Both the position numbers and the translations under genes were made by a program. A DNA stretch of 64,000 nucleotides from Amycolatopsis sp. DSM 110486 (GTDB lineage Bacteria > Actinomycetota > Actinomycetes > Mycobacteriales > Pseudonocardiaceae), in contig NZ_CP080519.1 of the NCBI RefSeq assembly GCF_019468465.1, positions 806,001 through 870,000 on the forward strand, written 5' to 3'. How positions within the stretch are numbered: the first letter of the stretch is position 1; each line of letters starts with the position of its first letter. This document shows positions 1-10,000 of the stretch, in pieces. A model generated the notes under the pieces. It was not told where the DNA came from and searched no databases. It saw nothing but the letters and a program-made list of their open reading frames with translations.

Positions 1-1
1 C

Positions 2-181
2 GTCAACCGGCACGCTTCGTGCGCGCCTAAGGGCCAGTGGACGCTGACCGACGCGGCCGCCGCCAAGGACCCCGGCATCCAGCACTCCTACGGCACCCTC
101 GCGGCGCCCCGTGCGGAGATCGAACCGACGACCTACACCGACCACGACGCTCTCGTGGTCCGCGCCGAGCTCCGGCACTGA
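2..181 (+). CDS. C-terminal fragment, possible endonuclease/exonuclease/phosphatase-family protein (5' end outside window)
   Basis: The window opens inside an open frame that ends at TGA 179-181 and encodes 59 residues. The tail contains YGTLAAPRAEIEPTTYTDHD followed by ALVVRAEL. A T/SDH-D element followed by a short hydrophobic strand and the C terminus is typical of the metal-dependent endonuclease/exonuclease/phosphatase fold, where the histidine is catalytic. The assignment rests on that single motif, so other secreted phosphodiesterases remain possible. It converges with the truncated monooxygenase, 63 bases apart. Confidence 0.45.
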   Translation, partial: VNRHASCAPKGQWTLTDAAAAKDPGIQHSYGTLAAPRAEIEPTTYTDHDALVVRAELRH

Positions 182-244
182 CCCGACGTCGGTCCGGGCG
201 CCCGGGTATCGGGGCGCCCGGACCGGCGGTGACCGCGCCGGCTG

Positions 245-1147
245 TCACCCGCGCCGGTTGGCCAGGATCGACCGCACCAACGTCCCCGGCCGCGCCAACG
301 TCGCCGGGTGCGTCAAGAGGTACGCGACCTCGTCGAAGCGCCGCGCGATCTCCGGCTCGAACACCGACGAGCGTTGCAGGGCGAAGAACGCGTGCGCCGG
401 CACGGCCAGATCCGGCCCGGTGCGCAGGGACTCCGAAAGGCACGAAGCGTGCAGGGCGGCGCAGGACATGCCCTGGCCGTAGATGGGGTTGAACGACGCG
501 ACGGCGTCACCGGTGGCCACGAGCCGCGCGGGGAAGCGGCGGAGGCGGCGGAGGCGGTGGAAGTCGCGGCGGCGGCTGTCGGCGTGGCGGTAGGTGGTGA
601 TGCCGCCGAGCATCTCGTTGGCGGCGATGGCGCCGAACTCGCCGGGCAGCGCGGTGCGGCACAGGTGGACGAACTCTTCGGGCGTGCTGCCCGGGCGCTG
701 GTCGAGGTAGCCCGACAGCGTGACTATCCACTGGTCGTCCTCGATCTGGCACAGGGCGGCGGCCGCGATGCCCGACGGGTCGCCCGGCGAGTGCATCGAC
801 ACGCCCGCGCGAGCCTCGGGCTGCTCACCGGCGCGGCGCAGCACGGCGGTGGCGTAGTTCAGGTCGATCCGCATGCGGGTCATCGGCGGCTGCTCCCAGC
901 CGGCCGTCCGCAGCCAGTCGCCGAGGCGGCTGGAGCGGCCCATGGCGTCGACGACGAAATCCGCCTCCATCCGGCCGCCCTCGTACTGGACGGCGGTGAC
1001 CGCGGTGTCGGAGAACTCCAGCCCCGTCACGCGCGCGACGACCGACCCGACGTTCGGCAACGCCAGCGTGTGCTCCCGGATCTGCGCTTCGAGGAACGGC
1101 CGGCTGCTGCTGAGCATGTCGGTGTCCGAGCCGACGATCTTGATCAA
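245..1147 (-). pseudogene. N-terminally truncated FAD-dependent monooxygenase
   Basis: The 300-residue frame from a TTG codon contains the C-terminal part of a p-hydroxybenzoate-hydroxylase-like flavoprotein: SSRPFLEAQIRE, the internal strand VVDAMGRSSRLG (DG-type motif) and the second FAD-binding motif TGDAVASFNPIYGQGMS. The N-terminal Rossmann segment with GxGxxG, normally about 120-150 residues, is absent. Only about 60 bases separate this frame from the stop of the upstream MmyB-type gene on the same strand, so there is no room for it. I infer a deletion that removed the 5' part. The protein should not bind FAD, so it is called a pseudogene, although the remaining frame is still open. Confidence 0.7.
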
Positions 1148-1208
1148 CGGGCGACATCCTCGTTTACTCCCCAGACCTCGAAAACCACGGACACAGACCG
1201 CGGACCGA

Positions 1209-2057
1209 TCACCGAGCCGGAGCCGGGAACTGCTCGTGCCCCAGCACTCCGAGCAGCTGGATCTTCTCCGCCGCCTCCGTCCGCGGCGCCGCCGTGAGCA
1301 CCAGCAGCGACTGCGACCAGTCCTCCGTGAACAACGCCTGGCAGTCCACCTCGATCGGACCCAGCTGCGGATGGATCAACGTCTTGTGGTCCTCGAACCG
1401 CCTCGCCACCTCGTGCCGTTCCCACAGCTCGGCGAACTCCGCGCTCTCCTGCCGCAACGCCCGCACGAGCTCGCCGGCGCGCGATTGCGGTCCCATCGAC
1501 CCGTACGCGGCGCGCAGGCCCGCGACTTGGGCGCGGCTCTGGCGGGCGCGGTCGGCGGCCGGGTAGATGAGGCGTTCGCCGGGGTCGGTGAACCAGCGGT
1601 AGATGCCGCTGCGGGCGAGGCCGGTGTGGTGGGAGTGGTCGCCGTAGAGGGCGTCGGCGAAGCGGTTCTGCACGAGGACCTCGCCGAGGTTCGACAGGAT
1701 CAGCGCGGGCGTGTCGTCGAGCCGGTCGAGGACCCGCAGCAACGCCGGCGCGACGTGGGTGGCGACGGCGACGGCCGAAGGCGCGTTGCGGCCGGAGATC
1801 TGGAACAGGTAGTCGCGCTCGCCGGCGTTCAGGCGCAGCGCGCGGGCCAGCGACGCGAGCATCTGCTCGCTCGGCTGCGGACCGCGCTGCTGTTCGAGCC
1901 GGGTGTAGTAGTCGGTGGACATGGCGGCCAGCGAGGCGACTTCCTCACGCCGCAGCCCGGGAGCGCGACGGCGCGCACCCGCGGGCAGGCCGACGTCCTC
2001 GGGTTGCAGCTCCTCCCGGCGTCGGCGCAGGAACTCCGCCAGTGTCGAACGATCCAT
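1209..2057 (-). CDS. MmyB-like XRE-family transcriptional regulator
   Basis: A 282-residue protein. Residues 1-75 carry an XRE helix-turn-helix with the signature LRREEVASLAAMSTDYYTRLEQ; the remainder is the MmyB-like ligand-sensing domain (VLVQNRFADALYGD, GIYRWFTDP, ELWERHEV, LFTEDWSQSLLVLTAAP). This architecture is common in actinomycetes, where members often control a divergent SDR or oxidoreductase gene. ATG 2057 (MDRSTLAEFL) is preferred over the GTG at 2078 because family members begin close to the LxxFLRxRRE helix. The divergent SDR at 2159 is the likely target, with a candidate palindrome between them. Confidence 0.88.
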   Translation of the reverse strand: MDRSTLAEFLRRRREELQPEDVGLPAGARRRAPGLRREEVASLAAMSTDYYTRLEQQRGPQPSEQMLASLARALRLNAGERDYLFQISGRNAPSAVAVATHVAPALLRVLDRLDDTPALILSNLGEVLVQNRFADALYGDHSHHTGLARSGIYRWFTDPGERLIYPAADRARQSRAQVAGLRAAYGSMGPQSRAGELVRALRQESAEFAELWERHEVARRFEDHKTLIHPQLGPIEVDCQALFTEDWSQSLLVLTAAPRTEAAEKIQLLGVLGHEQFPAPAR

Positions 2058-2093
2058 GACACTCAGTATCCGGCTCACGCCGGGCGCGAACCA

Positions 2094-2108
2094 GGGATCG
2101 CCGATCCC
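2094..2108. promoter_or_regulatory. Candidate operator palindrome between MmyB-type regulator and SDR
   Basis: GGGATC-GCC-GATCCC is a perfect 6-3-6 inverted repeat in the 101-base divergent intergenic region. Its position between a self-contained HTH regulator and its divergent neighbour fits an autoregulatory operator. Function is inferred; short GC-rich palindromes also occur by chance. Confidence 0.35.
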
Positions 2109-2158
2109 CCGATGAGCGGTCTCTGCACCTCAGCCTCGCGAAGCGCGAAAGTCGTGGC

Positions 2159-2938
2159 ATGGACATCAGCGGAAACACCATTTTCATCCCCGGCTCGACC
2201 AGCGGCATCGGCCTGGCCCTCGCGCTCGAGCTGCAGGCGAAGGGCAACACCGTGATCATCGGCGGCCGCCGCACGGAGCTGCTGCGCGAGATCGCCGCCC
2301 AGTACCCCGGCCAAGGCACCGCGAAGATCGACACCGTGCAGATCGACACCACCGACCCCGCCAGCATCGACGCGGCCGCCAAGGAGGTGCTCGCGAACCA
2401 CCCCGACCTCAACGTGCTGGTCACCATGTCCGGCATCATGCGCGTCGAGGACTGGCACCGGCCCGAGTCGTTCCTCGCATCGGCCGAATCGGTCGTGACC
2501 ACCAACGTGCTCGGCCCGATCCGCCTCATCGCCGCCTTCGTGGAGCACCTGCAGACCCGCCCCGACGCGACGATCATGACCGTCTCCTCCGGCCTCGCCT
2601 TCACCCCGCTGAAGGTGACGCCGAGCTACAACGCGTCGAAAGCCGCTATCCACATGCTCAGCGAATCGCTGCGCCTGCAGCTGGCCGACACGTCGGTGAA
2701 GGTCCTGGAGCTCGAACCGCCGTCCGTGCAGACTGACCTGCTCCCCGGCCAGGCCGGCAACGACCACGCCCAGCCGCTCGACGAGTTCGTCAGCGAGGTC
2801 GTGAATCTCATCGAGACCCAGCCGGACGCCCGCGAGATCCAGGTCGAGCGCGTCAAGTTCCTCCGCTACGGCGAAGCCCGCGGCGACTACGACCAGGTCG
2901 TCGCCGCCGTCAACGCCTCCGACCCGCACGGCGACTGA
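2159..2938 (+). CDS. SDR-family oxidoreductase (DltE-like)
   Basis: A 259-residue classical short-chain dehydrogenase. The NAD(P) motif is GSTSGIG near residue 12, the NNAG-equivalent is TMSGI near residue 84, and the catalytic Ser and YxxxK appear as SSG and YNASK near residues 143-162. The C terminus (PPSVQTDLLPGQ) matches the DltE/YdfG-like group. The start is the ATG at 2159; no strong ribosome-binding site is seen. It is divergent from an MmyB-type regulator and its last 52 bases overlap the sigma-factor gene on the opposite strand. The substrate cannot be deduced. Confidence 0.9.
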   Translation: MDISGNTIFIPGSTSGIGLALALELQAKGNTVIIGGRRTELLREIAAQYPGQGTAKIDTVQIDTTDPASIDAAAKEVLANHPDLNVLVTMSGIMRVEDWHRPESFLASAESVVTTNVLGPIRLIAAFVEHLQTRPDATIMTVSSGLAFTPLKVTPSYNASKAAIHMLSESLRLQLADTSVKVLELEPPSVQTDLLPGQAGNDHAQPLDEFVSEVVNLIETQPDAREIQVERVKFLRYGEARGDYDQVVAAVNASDPHGD

Positions 2939-3888
2939 GCCACGGCGAGCTCGGCCGGGAGCCCGAACAGGCCGAACAGCCGCGGCTCGAGGTGCGCCTC
3001 GAGCGCGGCGACCCGGTCGCCGGCGACATCGACGACCAGCACCGCGAAGGCCCGCAAACCGCCCTCGTCGTGGTAGATCGCGAAAGCGGGCGAGCCGTTC
3101 GCCTCGATCGGAACGAGCCTCGACGCACGGCAAGGGCTGTCCTCGCGCCGGAACCACCGCGAGATCTCGGTCCGGCCAGCGAGCCAGAGGCCGTAGGGCG
3201 GCATGGCGAGCGTGGCGTCCTCGTGGAGCAGCGCGGTGAGGGCGGGCACGTCGTAGCGTTCGAAGGCCTCGACGAACCGGGCGAGCAGCGCGCGCTGGGT
3301 GCCGGTGAGTCCGGCGGCCGGCGCCGGGCGCTCGGCGAGGCGCCCCCGTGCGCGGCGCAGCAGCCCGTTCGCGGCGGCCACGGTGATGCCGAGGAGCCCG
3401 GCTGTCTCGTCCGCGCTGAACTTCAGGACATCACGCAAGATCAGCGTCGCGCGCTGCGGTGCCGACAGCGTGTGCAGGGCGGCGACGAAGGCGAGGCGCA
3501 CCGATTCGCGCCGCACCACCGTTTCCGCCGGGTCGGCGCCCGGTGACAGGAGCCAGCGATCGGGTGCGGGGCCGACCCACCTCGCCGGTTCCCCCACGCC
3601 GAGCGGCGAACTCGCGTCGCCGGCCGCGGTGACGTCGACGGGGTGCTCCCGGCGAGGCCTGCGCCGGAGTTGGTCGAGGCAGACGTTCGTGGCGATGCGG
3701 AACAGCCACACCCGCGGGGTGGCTGCGCCGGTGAAGCCGGCGCGCCCACGCCAGGCCCGCAGCATCGTCTCCTGCACGGCTTCGTCGGCGTCGACGGCCG
3801 AGCCGAGCATCCGGTAGCAGTAGCCCAGCAGCTCGGGCCGATGCCGAGCGTCGAGGTCGGTCCAGTCGTCAAGGGTGGTCGGCGTCAC
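2887..3888 (-). CDS. ECF RNA polymerase sigma factor with C-terminal SnoaL-like domain
   Basis: A 333-residue protein from GTG 3888. Sigma region 2 spans about residues 15-75 (ELLGYCYRMLGSAVDADEAV, then a WLFRIATNVCLDQL helix) and region 4 about 135-190 (LSAPQRATLILRDVLKFSAD, AANGLLRRARGRL). A SnoaL-like domain of about 120 residues follows. This is the large-ECF (SigJ/TIGR02960-like) architecture, in which the C-terminal domain replaces an anti-sigma factor. No anti-sigma gene lies nearby. The 3' end overlaps the convergent SDR by 52 bases. The divergent NmrA-like gene at 3992 could be part of its regulon, but this is inference. Confidence 0.9.
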   Translation of the reverse strand: MTPTTLDDWTDLDARHRPELLGYCYRMLGSAVDADEAVQETMLRAWRGRAGFTGAATPRVWLFRIATNVCLDQLRRRPRREHPVDVTAAGDASSPLGVGEPARWVGPAPDRWLLSPGADPAETVVRRESVRLAFVAALHTLSAPQRATLILRDVLKFSADETAGLLGITVAAANGLLRRARGRLAERPAPAAGLTGTQRALLARFVEAFERYDVPALTALLHEDATLAMPPYGLWLAGRTEISRWFRREDSPCRASRLVPIEANGSPAFAIYHDEGGLRAFAVLVVDVAGDRVAALEAHLEPRLFGLFGLPAELAVAQSPCGSEALTAATTWS

Positions 3889-3991
3889 AACCCCGGCAAC
3901 GCGCCGGAGGTCCGGTGGATTCCGCGGTCAGTTCCCGGGCAGCGCTTCGTCTACAGGGATCAAGAGGAAATTCGACGAAGGAGTCACCCCC

Positions 3992-4897
3992 ATGATCCTC
4001 ATCACCGGCGGCACCGGGCTCACCGGTTCGGCTGTCGTGCGCGAGTTCGTCCGGCGGGGTCACCCGGCGCGGGCCCTGGTCCGCGGCCCGCAGCCGGCGT
4101 TGCCCGGCATCTCCACGGTGCACGGCGACCTGCTGGCGCCGGACACGCTCGGCCCGGCTCTCGACGGCGTCGAGACGGTCGTCCTGATCTCCGGCGCGGA
4201 CGGCCGGATGGCCGAAGCGCAGGCCAACCTGATCGACGCCGCCGTGCGGTGCGGTGTCCGGCGCGTGGTGAAGGTGTCCGGAATGGGCACGGACCCGGAT
4301 TCGGGCTTCCGGTTCGCGCGGCTGCACGCACGGATCGAGGAGCACCTGCGCGCGTCCGGCATCGCCTGGACGATCCTGCGGCCGAGCCAGTTCATGCAGG
4401 TCTACCTGCGAGAAGTACCGACGATGCTCGCCGACGGCGAGCTCGCCCTGCCCCTCGGCGACACCCGCCTGGCCCCGATCGACGTCGAGGACATCGCGAA
4501 GGTCGTCTACGCCGCGGCCACGTCCGACGGCCACGAATCGGCCGTCCACGAGATGACCGGACCGCAAGCGCTGACCATGGCGGAGGTGGCCGAAATCCTG
4601 ACCGGCATCGTGGGACGGCCGATCCGCTACGTCGACCTCTCCCCCGAAGAGCACCACCGTCGCGTCGTCGCGGTCGGTATCCCGGCGCAGTTCGCGGACG
4701 ACCTGGCCGCGCTCTTCCACCTTCGCCGCACGGGGAACCCGGAGTCCACTGTGGACACCACGGTGTTCTCGAAGCTCGGCCTCCGCCCGACGTCCTTCGC
4801 CGACTTCGCCGCCCGCGCGGCTCCGCTCTTCCGCGGCGAGGTGACGCCGGGGCGGTTGTGGGCCTCGGGCTGGCAGGCCGGCGCCGTCGCCCGCTGA
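3992..4897 (+). CDS. NmrA-like NAD(P)H-binding protein
   Basis: A 301-residue atypical SDR. The N terminus MILITGGTGLTGSAVVREF carries the GxxGxxG dinucleotide motif directly at the start; ILRPSQFMQ near residue 129 is the conserved NmrA/YtfG segment. No Tyr-Lys catalytic pair is obvious, as in NmrA-type redox sensors and quinone reductases. The start is set at ATG 3992 because GAAGGAG lies about 8 bases upstream and the Rossmann strand must begin there; an in-frame upstream extension is non-homologous. It is divergent from the ECF sigma gene and convergent with the amidohydrolase. Confidence 0.88.
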   Translation: MILITGGTGLTGSAVVREFVRRGHPARALVRGPQPALPGISTVHGDLLAPDTLGPALDGVETVVLISGADGRMAEAQANLIDAAVRCGVRRVVKVSGMGTDPDSGFRFARLHARIEEHLRASGIAWTILRPSQFMQVYLREVPTMLADGELALPLGDTRLAPIDVEDIAKVVYAAATSDGHESAVHEMTGPQALTMAEVAEILTGIVGRPIRYVDLSPEEHHRRVVAVGIPAQFADDLAALFHLRRTGNPESTVDTTVFSKLGLRPTSFADFAARAAPLFRGEVTPGRLWASGWQAGAVAR

Positions 4898-4927
4898 CGC
4901 GCCGGACCGGCCCGGACCGCTGCCGGC

Positions 4928-6388
4928 TCACGCCAGATGCGTCGGCTTCCCGGCCAGGATCGTCGCCGTGAGCGGCATGTCCCGCAGCTGCGCCGGGGAC
5001 AGGTGTGCCGGGTCCACGGCCGTGACCATCAGATCGGCCACGTCCCCGACCTCGATCCCCCGGCGCCCGCCCGAAGCGGCGGCCAACGCGTCCGCCAGCG
5101 GGATCGCCTGTTCCGGATGCCACGCCGGCCGGTCGTCGTCCGTGCGGCCCACGGCGGCGGCGATCCCGTCCCACGGGTCCAGCGGCGCGACCGGCGCGTC
5201 GGAGCCGATTTCGAGGCGGGCGCCGGAATCCAGCAGGGCGCGGTAGGCGTAGGCGCGGTCCGTGCGGCCGTACCAGTGGCGGTCGGCGACGTCGCGGTCG
5301 TCGGGCTGGTGGGCGGGCTGCACGCTCGCCACGAGGTCCAGCCCGGCGAACCGCGGCACGTCGTCGGAAGACAACAGCTGCGCGTGCTCGATGCGGCCGG
5401 GGCAGCCGACGGCGGCGAACGCGTCGAGGGCGATGGTGTTGGCCTTGTCGCCGATGGCGTGGACCGCCGGCACCAGGCCGTTTTCCCAGGCCCGCCGCAT
5501 CAGCGGCGCCAGCTCCGAAGGCGGAAGCTCAAGCAGGCCGGGGGAATCCGACTCCGGATAGGGGTCGTGGCAATACGCGGTACGGGTGTTGAGCGAACCG
5601 TCCACGAACAACTTGAACGGCCCCACGCTCAGCAACCCGCCGCCGGCCGGCAGCACGTCACCGGTCCGGTGGCCGCGGGAAACGGCGACGTCCAGCAACG
5701 GCCGCGAAATCACACAGGACACCCGCGTCGCCGGTGCCACCGCGGTTACGCGGCGAGTCCAATCGGTGACCGTGTCCGCGTACTCGTAGTCCACGATCCC
5801 CGTCACACCACGGGAAGCCGCCGCACTGAGCGCGTCGGCAACCCAGCGGTCCTGCACGTCCGGCGCGGCCGACGGCAGCGCGGCCGTGGCGGTCATGCAG
5901 TCGTTTTCCAGCAGCACGCCCGTCGGGTGGTCGCGGCCGACCAGCTTGAGCGCGGCGGGACTGAGCCAGAGCGTGTGCAGATCCGCGCTGAACAACGCGA
6001 CCGCGCGGCCCGGCAACGCGCGCTGCAGCAGGTCCTTGTGCGGCTTGTCGGGCCAGAGCCCGTCGCGGAAACCGGCACCGACGACGAGGTCGCCGGGCCG
6101 GTCGGACGTCTCCAACAACCGCCGCAGCAGCAGTTCCACCGCTTCCGCCGCCGAACGCGCGTCCCCCAGCGGGATGCGCCGGCGGAAGGTGGCCCACTGC
6201 AGGGCGTGCACGTGGGCGTCGACGAGGCCCGGCAGGAGCGTGCCGCCGTGGCCGTCGAGCACACGCGCGGCGAAGCCCGAACCGCTGCCCGGCTCCTCGA
6301 TGGCGGCCACGCGGCCGTCGTTCACACGCACGTCGGCGAGCCCGCCGCCCAGCCCGACCCGCACCCGGCGGAGGAGGAGATCGTCCAT
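4928..6388 (-). CDS. Amidohydrolase family protein (YtcJ-like)
   Basis: A 486-residue metal-dependent hydrolase. The N-terminal beta-sandwich (DDLLLRRVRVGLGGGLADVR) leads to the metal site LLPGLVDAHVHALQW. Further ligands appear as AVHAIGDKAN, GRIEHAQLL and GSDAPVAPLDPWDGI, the last being the catalytic Asp region of YtcJ-type enzymes. The C terminus DVADLMVTAVDP returns to the sandwich. Family members hydrolyse amide or imide bonds of poorly known substrates. Length and motifs are complete. The gene is convergent with the NmrA-like gene, 30 bases apart. Confidence 0.9.
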   Translation of the reverse strand: MDDLLLRRVRVGLGGGLADVRVNDGRVAAIEEPGSGSGFAARVLDGHGGTLLPGLVDAHVHALQWATFRRRIPLGDARSAAEAVELLLRRLLETSDRPGDLVVGAGFRDGLWPDKPHKDLLQRALPGRAVALFSADLHTLWLSPAALKLVGRDHPTGVLLENDCMTATAALPSAAPDVQDRWVADALSAAASRGVTGIVDYEYADTVTDWTRRVTAVAPATRVSCVISRPLLDVAVSRGHRTGDVLPAGGGLLSVGPFKLFVDGSLNTRTAYCHDPYPESDSPGLLELPPSELAPLMRRAWENGLVPAVHAIGDKANTIALDAFAAVGCPGRIEHAQLLSSDDVPRFAGLDLVASVQPAHQPDDRDVADRHWYGRTDRAYAYRALLDSGARLEIGSDAPVAPLDPWDGIAAAVGRTDDDRPAWHPEQAIPLADALAAASGGRRGIEVGDVADLMVTAVDPAHLSPAQLRDMPLTATILAGKPTHLA

Positions 6389-7033
6389 CCACCCAGCCTG
6401 CCAGCCCGGTACGGGGGAAGGGAATCACCGGCACGACAAGAACACCGCCACCGCGTCACTGCCCGAACGGGTGACGAATGTGCGATGCTGGGAATGCGGG
6501 GGTACTCCCCTGTTGTTCGAACAACTACAGGGCAGCCGTCGCCCGCCGCAGGGTCAGGGCCGGTCAGGGGCGCCGCCTTCACAAGCCGCGCAGGGTTCGA
6601 CTCCCTCGGTTGCCACGAGCGAGTGGGCGGAGTGTGTCCGCTGGAAGCGCGGACCCCGCTCGCTCGTTGTATCTCCGGGGGTGCAACCCCCGTGCCCGCC
6701 CGGAGGGCTTCGCCCCCGGACCCCCACGGTGGTCGCCTTGGCGAGTCGTCTCACCAGGGACCCCACGGTGGTCGCCTTGCTGAGTCGTCTCCCCGGGGCC
6801 CGGCGGTGGTCACCTTGGTGACGCGTCTCCCCCCGAAGTCCCGATGGTGGTCGTGTTGCGAGCCGTCTCCCTCGGGACGCTGAGGTGGTTGCTTCGCGGG
6901 GCGGCGGCCGCGGAGTCGTCGTGGTGGTGGTCTGGTCAGGCCCTTGGGTTAGGCCGTTCGTCTCACGCCGAATTGCGGCCGATAGGCTGACTGTCTGATT
7001 GATGCGGATGGTCCCGACCTGTGTACTGCTCCG
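6389..7033. other. Intergenic region with hairpins and decayed tandem repeat
   Basis: No convincing gene lies in these 645 bases. Two GC-rich hairpins occur at 6676-6692 (CGGGGG-TGCAA-CCCCCG) and 6700-6719 (a CCGG-AGGGCTTCGCCC-type stem). They are followed by about five diverged copies of a unit near 39 bp between about 6720 and 6900. The region must hold the divergent promoters of the amidohydrolase and the secreted protease, but no clear -35/-10 pair was found. Confidence 0.6.
6720..6900. repeat. Degenerate tandem repeat, about 39-bp period, about 5 units
   Basis: Copies of the core ACGGTGGTCGCCTTG and TCGTCTC recur with the GGTGG element beginning near 6728, 6767, 6805, 6846 and 6884, that is at spacings of 38-41 bases. 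Units 1 and 2 are nearly identical over 39 bases; units 3-5 decay progressively towards the protease promoter. No frame is maintained through it, so it looks like a non-coding minisatellite. Confidence 0.7.
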
Positions 7034-10000
7034 ATGACACAGCAGAAATCACGCTGGAGACGGCGGGCCGGGATCACCCTCCTCGCCACCGCCCTCGGCG
7101 TCGCCCCCGTCGGGGTGCCCGCTGCGCTCGCCGCGCAGCCCCCTTCCTCCCCCGGAAACCCCACCGCCACTGACGGCAAGACCCTCGACGACGGTGACCG
7201 CGCGCTCGTCGCCGAAGCCCAGCGGGCCGGCAAGCGCACCGTGACGCTGCTGGTCGCCGCCGAGCGCGGCCGCTCGAGCGCCGCCGTGAACGACCTCAAG
7301 GCCCTCGGCGGCGTGGTCGAGTCCACGGACGCGAAGCTCGACTACGTCAAGGTCTCCGTGCCCGTCGCGAACGCCGAGAAGGCCGCGAAGCTCAAGTCGG
7401 TGAACGCCGTGGACGTCGACGGTCTCATCCACCGCGACGACCCGAAGCCCGAAGGCGCGGCCAACCCGATCCCGCAGCCGGCTCCGGGCAAGAACACCCC
7501 GCGCGTGAACCCGTACCTGCCCACCGGCGACACCTACGCCGCGCAGTTCGGCCAGACCTTCGGCGGCTGGGACGGCAAGGGCACCACCGTCGCCGTGCTC
7601 GACTCCGGCGTCGACCTCGACAGCCCCGCGCTGGCCAAGACCAGCCACGGCGACCGCAAGATCGTCGACTGGTACGACGCCAACGCCACCAACTCCGGCG
7701 ACGGCACGTGGGTGCAGCAGTCAACCCAGACCTACACCGGCACCTTCGCGTCGAACGGCCGCGACTGGACCGCGCCCGCCACCGGCGGCCCGTACAGCTT
7801 CGGCCTGTTCAAGGAGACCGCGGGCGATCTCGGCGGCGCCGGCAGCGAGACGGGCGGCGACCTCAACCGGGACGGCGACCGCGCCGACTCGTGGGGCGTG
7901 CTGCTCGACACCGCCACCAAGCAGGTGCGCGTGGACCTCGACGGCGACGGCGACTTCACCGACGAGAAGCCGATGTCGGACTACGCCAAGAACTTCGACG
8001 TCGGCTACTTCGGCACCGACAACCCGGCCACCGACCGCGCAGAGCGCATGGCGTTCGTGGTGCAGACCGACAAGCCGGGCTTCGTGAACATCGGCATCGC
8101 GGGCGCCGAGCACGGCACGCACGTGGCCGGCATCGCGACGGGCAACGACCTGTTCGGCGGCAAGATGGACGGTGCCGCCCCGGGTGCGAACGTGATGGCC
8201 GTGAAGGTGTGTCTCACCACGGACTCGTGCACCTCCAGCGGTCTGCTCGACGGCGTGGTCTACGCCGCGAGCCACGGCGCCGACGTCATCAACATCTCCA
8301 TCGGCGGCCTGCCCGCGCTCAACGACGGCAACAACGCGCGAGCCGAGCTCTACAACCGCACGATCGCCGAGTACAACGTGCAGATCTTCATCTCCGCGGG
8401 CAACTCCGGCGCCGGCGCGAACTCGGTCGGCGACCCGTCGGTGGCCACGGACGCGATCAGCGTCGGCTCGTACATCACGCGCGAGACGTGGCTGTCGAAC
8501 TACGGCTCGAAGGTGTCGAAGGCCGAGGCGCTGCACCCGTTCTCCTCGCGCGGTCCGCGCGAAGACGGTGGATTCAAGCCGGACATCATCGCGCCCGGCG
8601 CGGCGATCTCCACCGTGCCGCGGTGGGAGGCGCCGGGTCCGGTCGCGGGCACGTACCAGCTGCCCGCCGGGTACGCGATGCTTCAGGGCACGTCGATGGC
8701 GTCACCGCAGGCGACAGGCGCGGCGGCTCTGCTGGTGAGCGCGTACAAGGCAACGCACCACGGCCAGCGTCCGCCGGTCGCGGCGCTGCGCTCGGCGATC
8801 AAGTCCACGGCGCGTTTCGTGCCGGGCATCGGCGCGTACGAGCAGGGCGCCGGGCTGTTCAACGTGCCCGCCGCGTGGGTCGCGCTGTCACTGAACCCGA
8901 AGCCGGACACGGTGACCACCGCGGTCGACGTGCACACGGTTCAGGCCAACCTGCTGAAACCCACCCCGGGCGTAGGCGTCGGCATCCACGACCGCGAGGG
9001 CGTGACCGTCGGGAAGTCCTACACGCGCACGTACACGCTCACGCGCACGTCCGGTTCTTCTCGTCCGGTGGTGTATTTCGCACGCTGGGTGGGTAACGAC
9101 GGAACATTCTCCTCGGGTTCCCTGGTGTCCTTGCCCCTGAACAAGCCCGTTTCCTTCCAGGTGAAGGTGAACCCCAAACAGGCCGGTGCGCATTCGGCGC
9201 TGCTGTACCTGGACAACCCGCTGACGATCGGCGTCGACGTGCAGACCATGAACACGGTCTTCGCGCCGGCGGAGTTCGCCTCGTCGGGCACCTTCACCGC
9301 GTCGGGCACGATCGCGCGCAACCAGTCGGTGAGCTACTTCCTGCGCGTGCCGCAGGGTGCGAGCTCGCTCCAGGTGGACCTGACCGGTGGCGGTGACCCC
9401 GGCAAGGGCCAGGTGCGCTTCCTGCGCTACGACCCGACCGGCGTTCCCGTCGACAGCAACACCTCCACCAACTGCTACAACCCCGACGCGGGCGCGGGCT
9501 GCGTCGGCGGCACGCCGACCAGCCGCACGCTGACCAACCCGCTGCCGGGCGTCTGGGAGATCACGGTGGAGGCGCGGCGGACGTCCGATGTGGACACCGC
9601 GCCGTACAAGCTGACGGTTTCCGCGCTGGGCACCGCGATCACGCCGAACCCGGACGACATCGCGTCGGCTCCGCTGGGTACCGGGGTGGATCGCACGTAC
9701 ACGGTGAAGAACTCGCTCAAGGCGTTCACCGGGCACGTGGTGGGCAGCACGTTCGGCAGCGCGAAGATCACGCGGCCGACGATCGCGCAGGACCAGTCGG
9801 CGCAGACGCCGCTGACCGTGCTGCCGGGTTCGACCTCGCTGACGGTGACGATCGGCAACACCGCCGACACCGCCGCCGACCTGGACCTGTCGGTGTACAA
9901 CTGCAGCAGCGGTTCGTGCGTCCTCGCGGGCCAGAGCGCCGACGGTGACTCCGAGGAGTCGGTGACGATCCAGAACCCGGCGGCGGGCGCGTGGGTCGCG

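Noticed and set aside
6592..6606. AGGGTTCGACTCCCT resembling a tRNA or tmRNA T arm
   Set aside because: No matching acceptor, D or anticodon arms could be found on either side, so it is not a tRNA gene; it may be chance.
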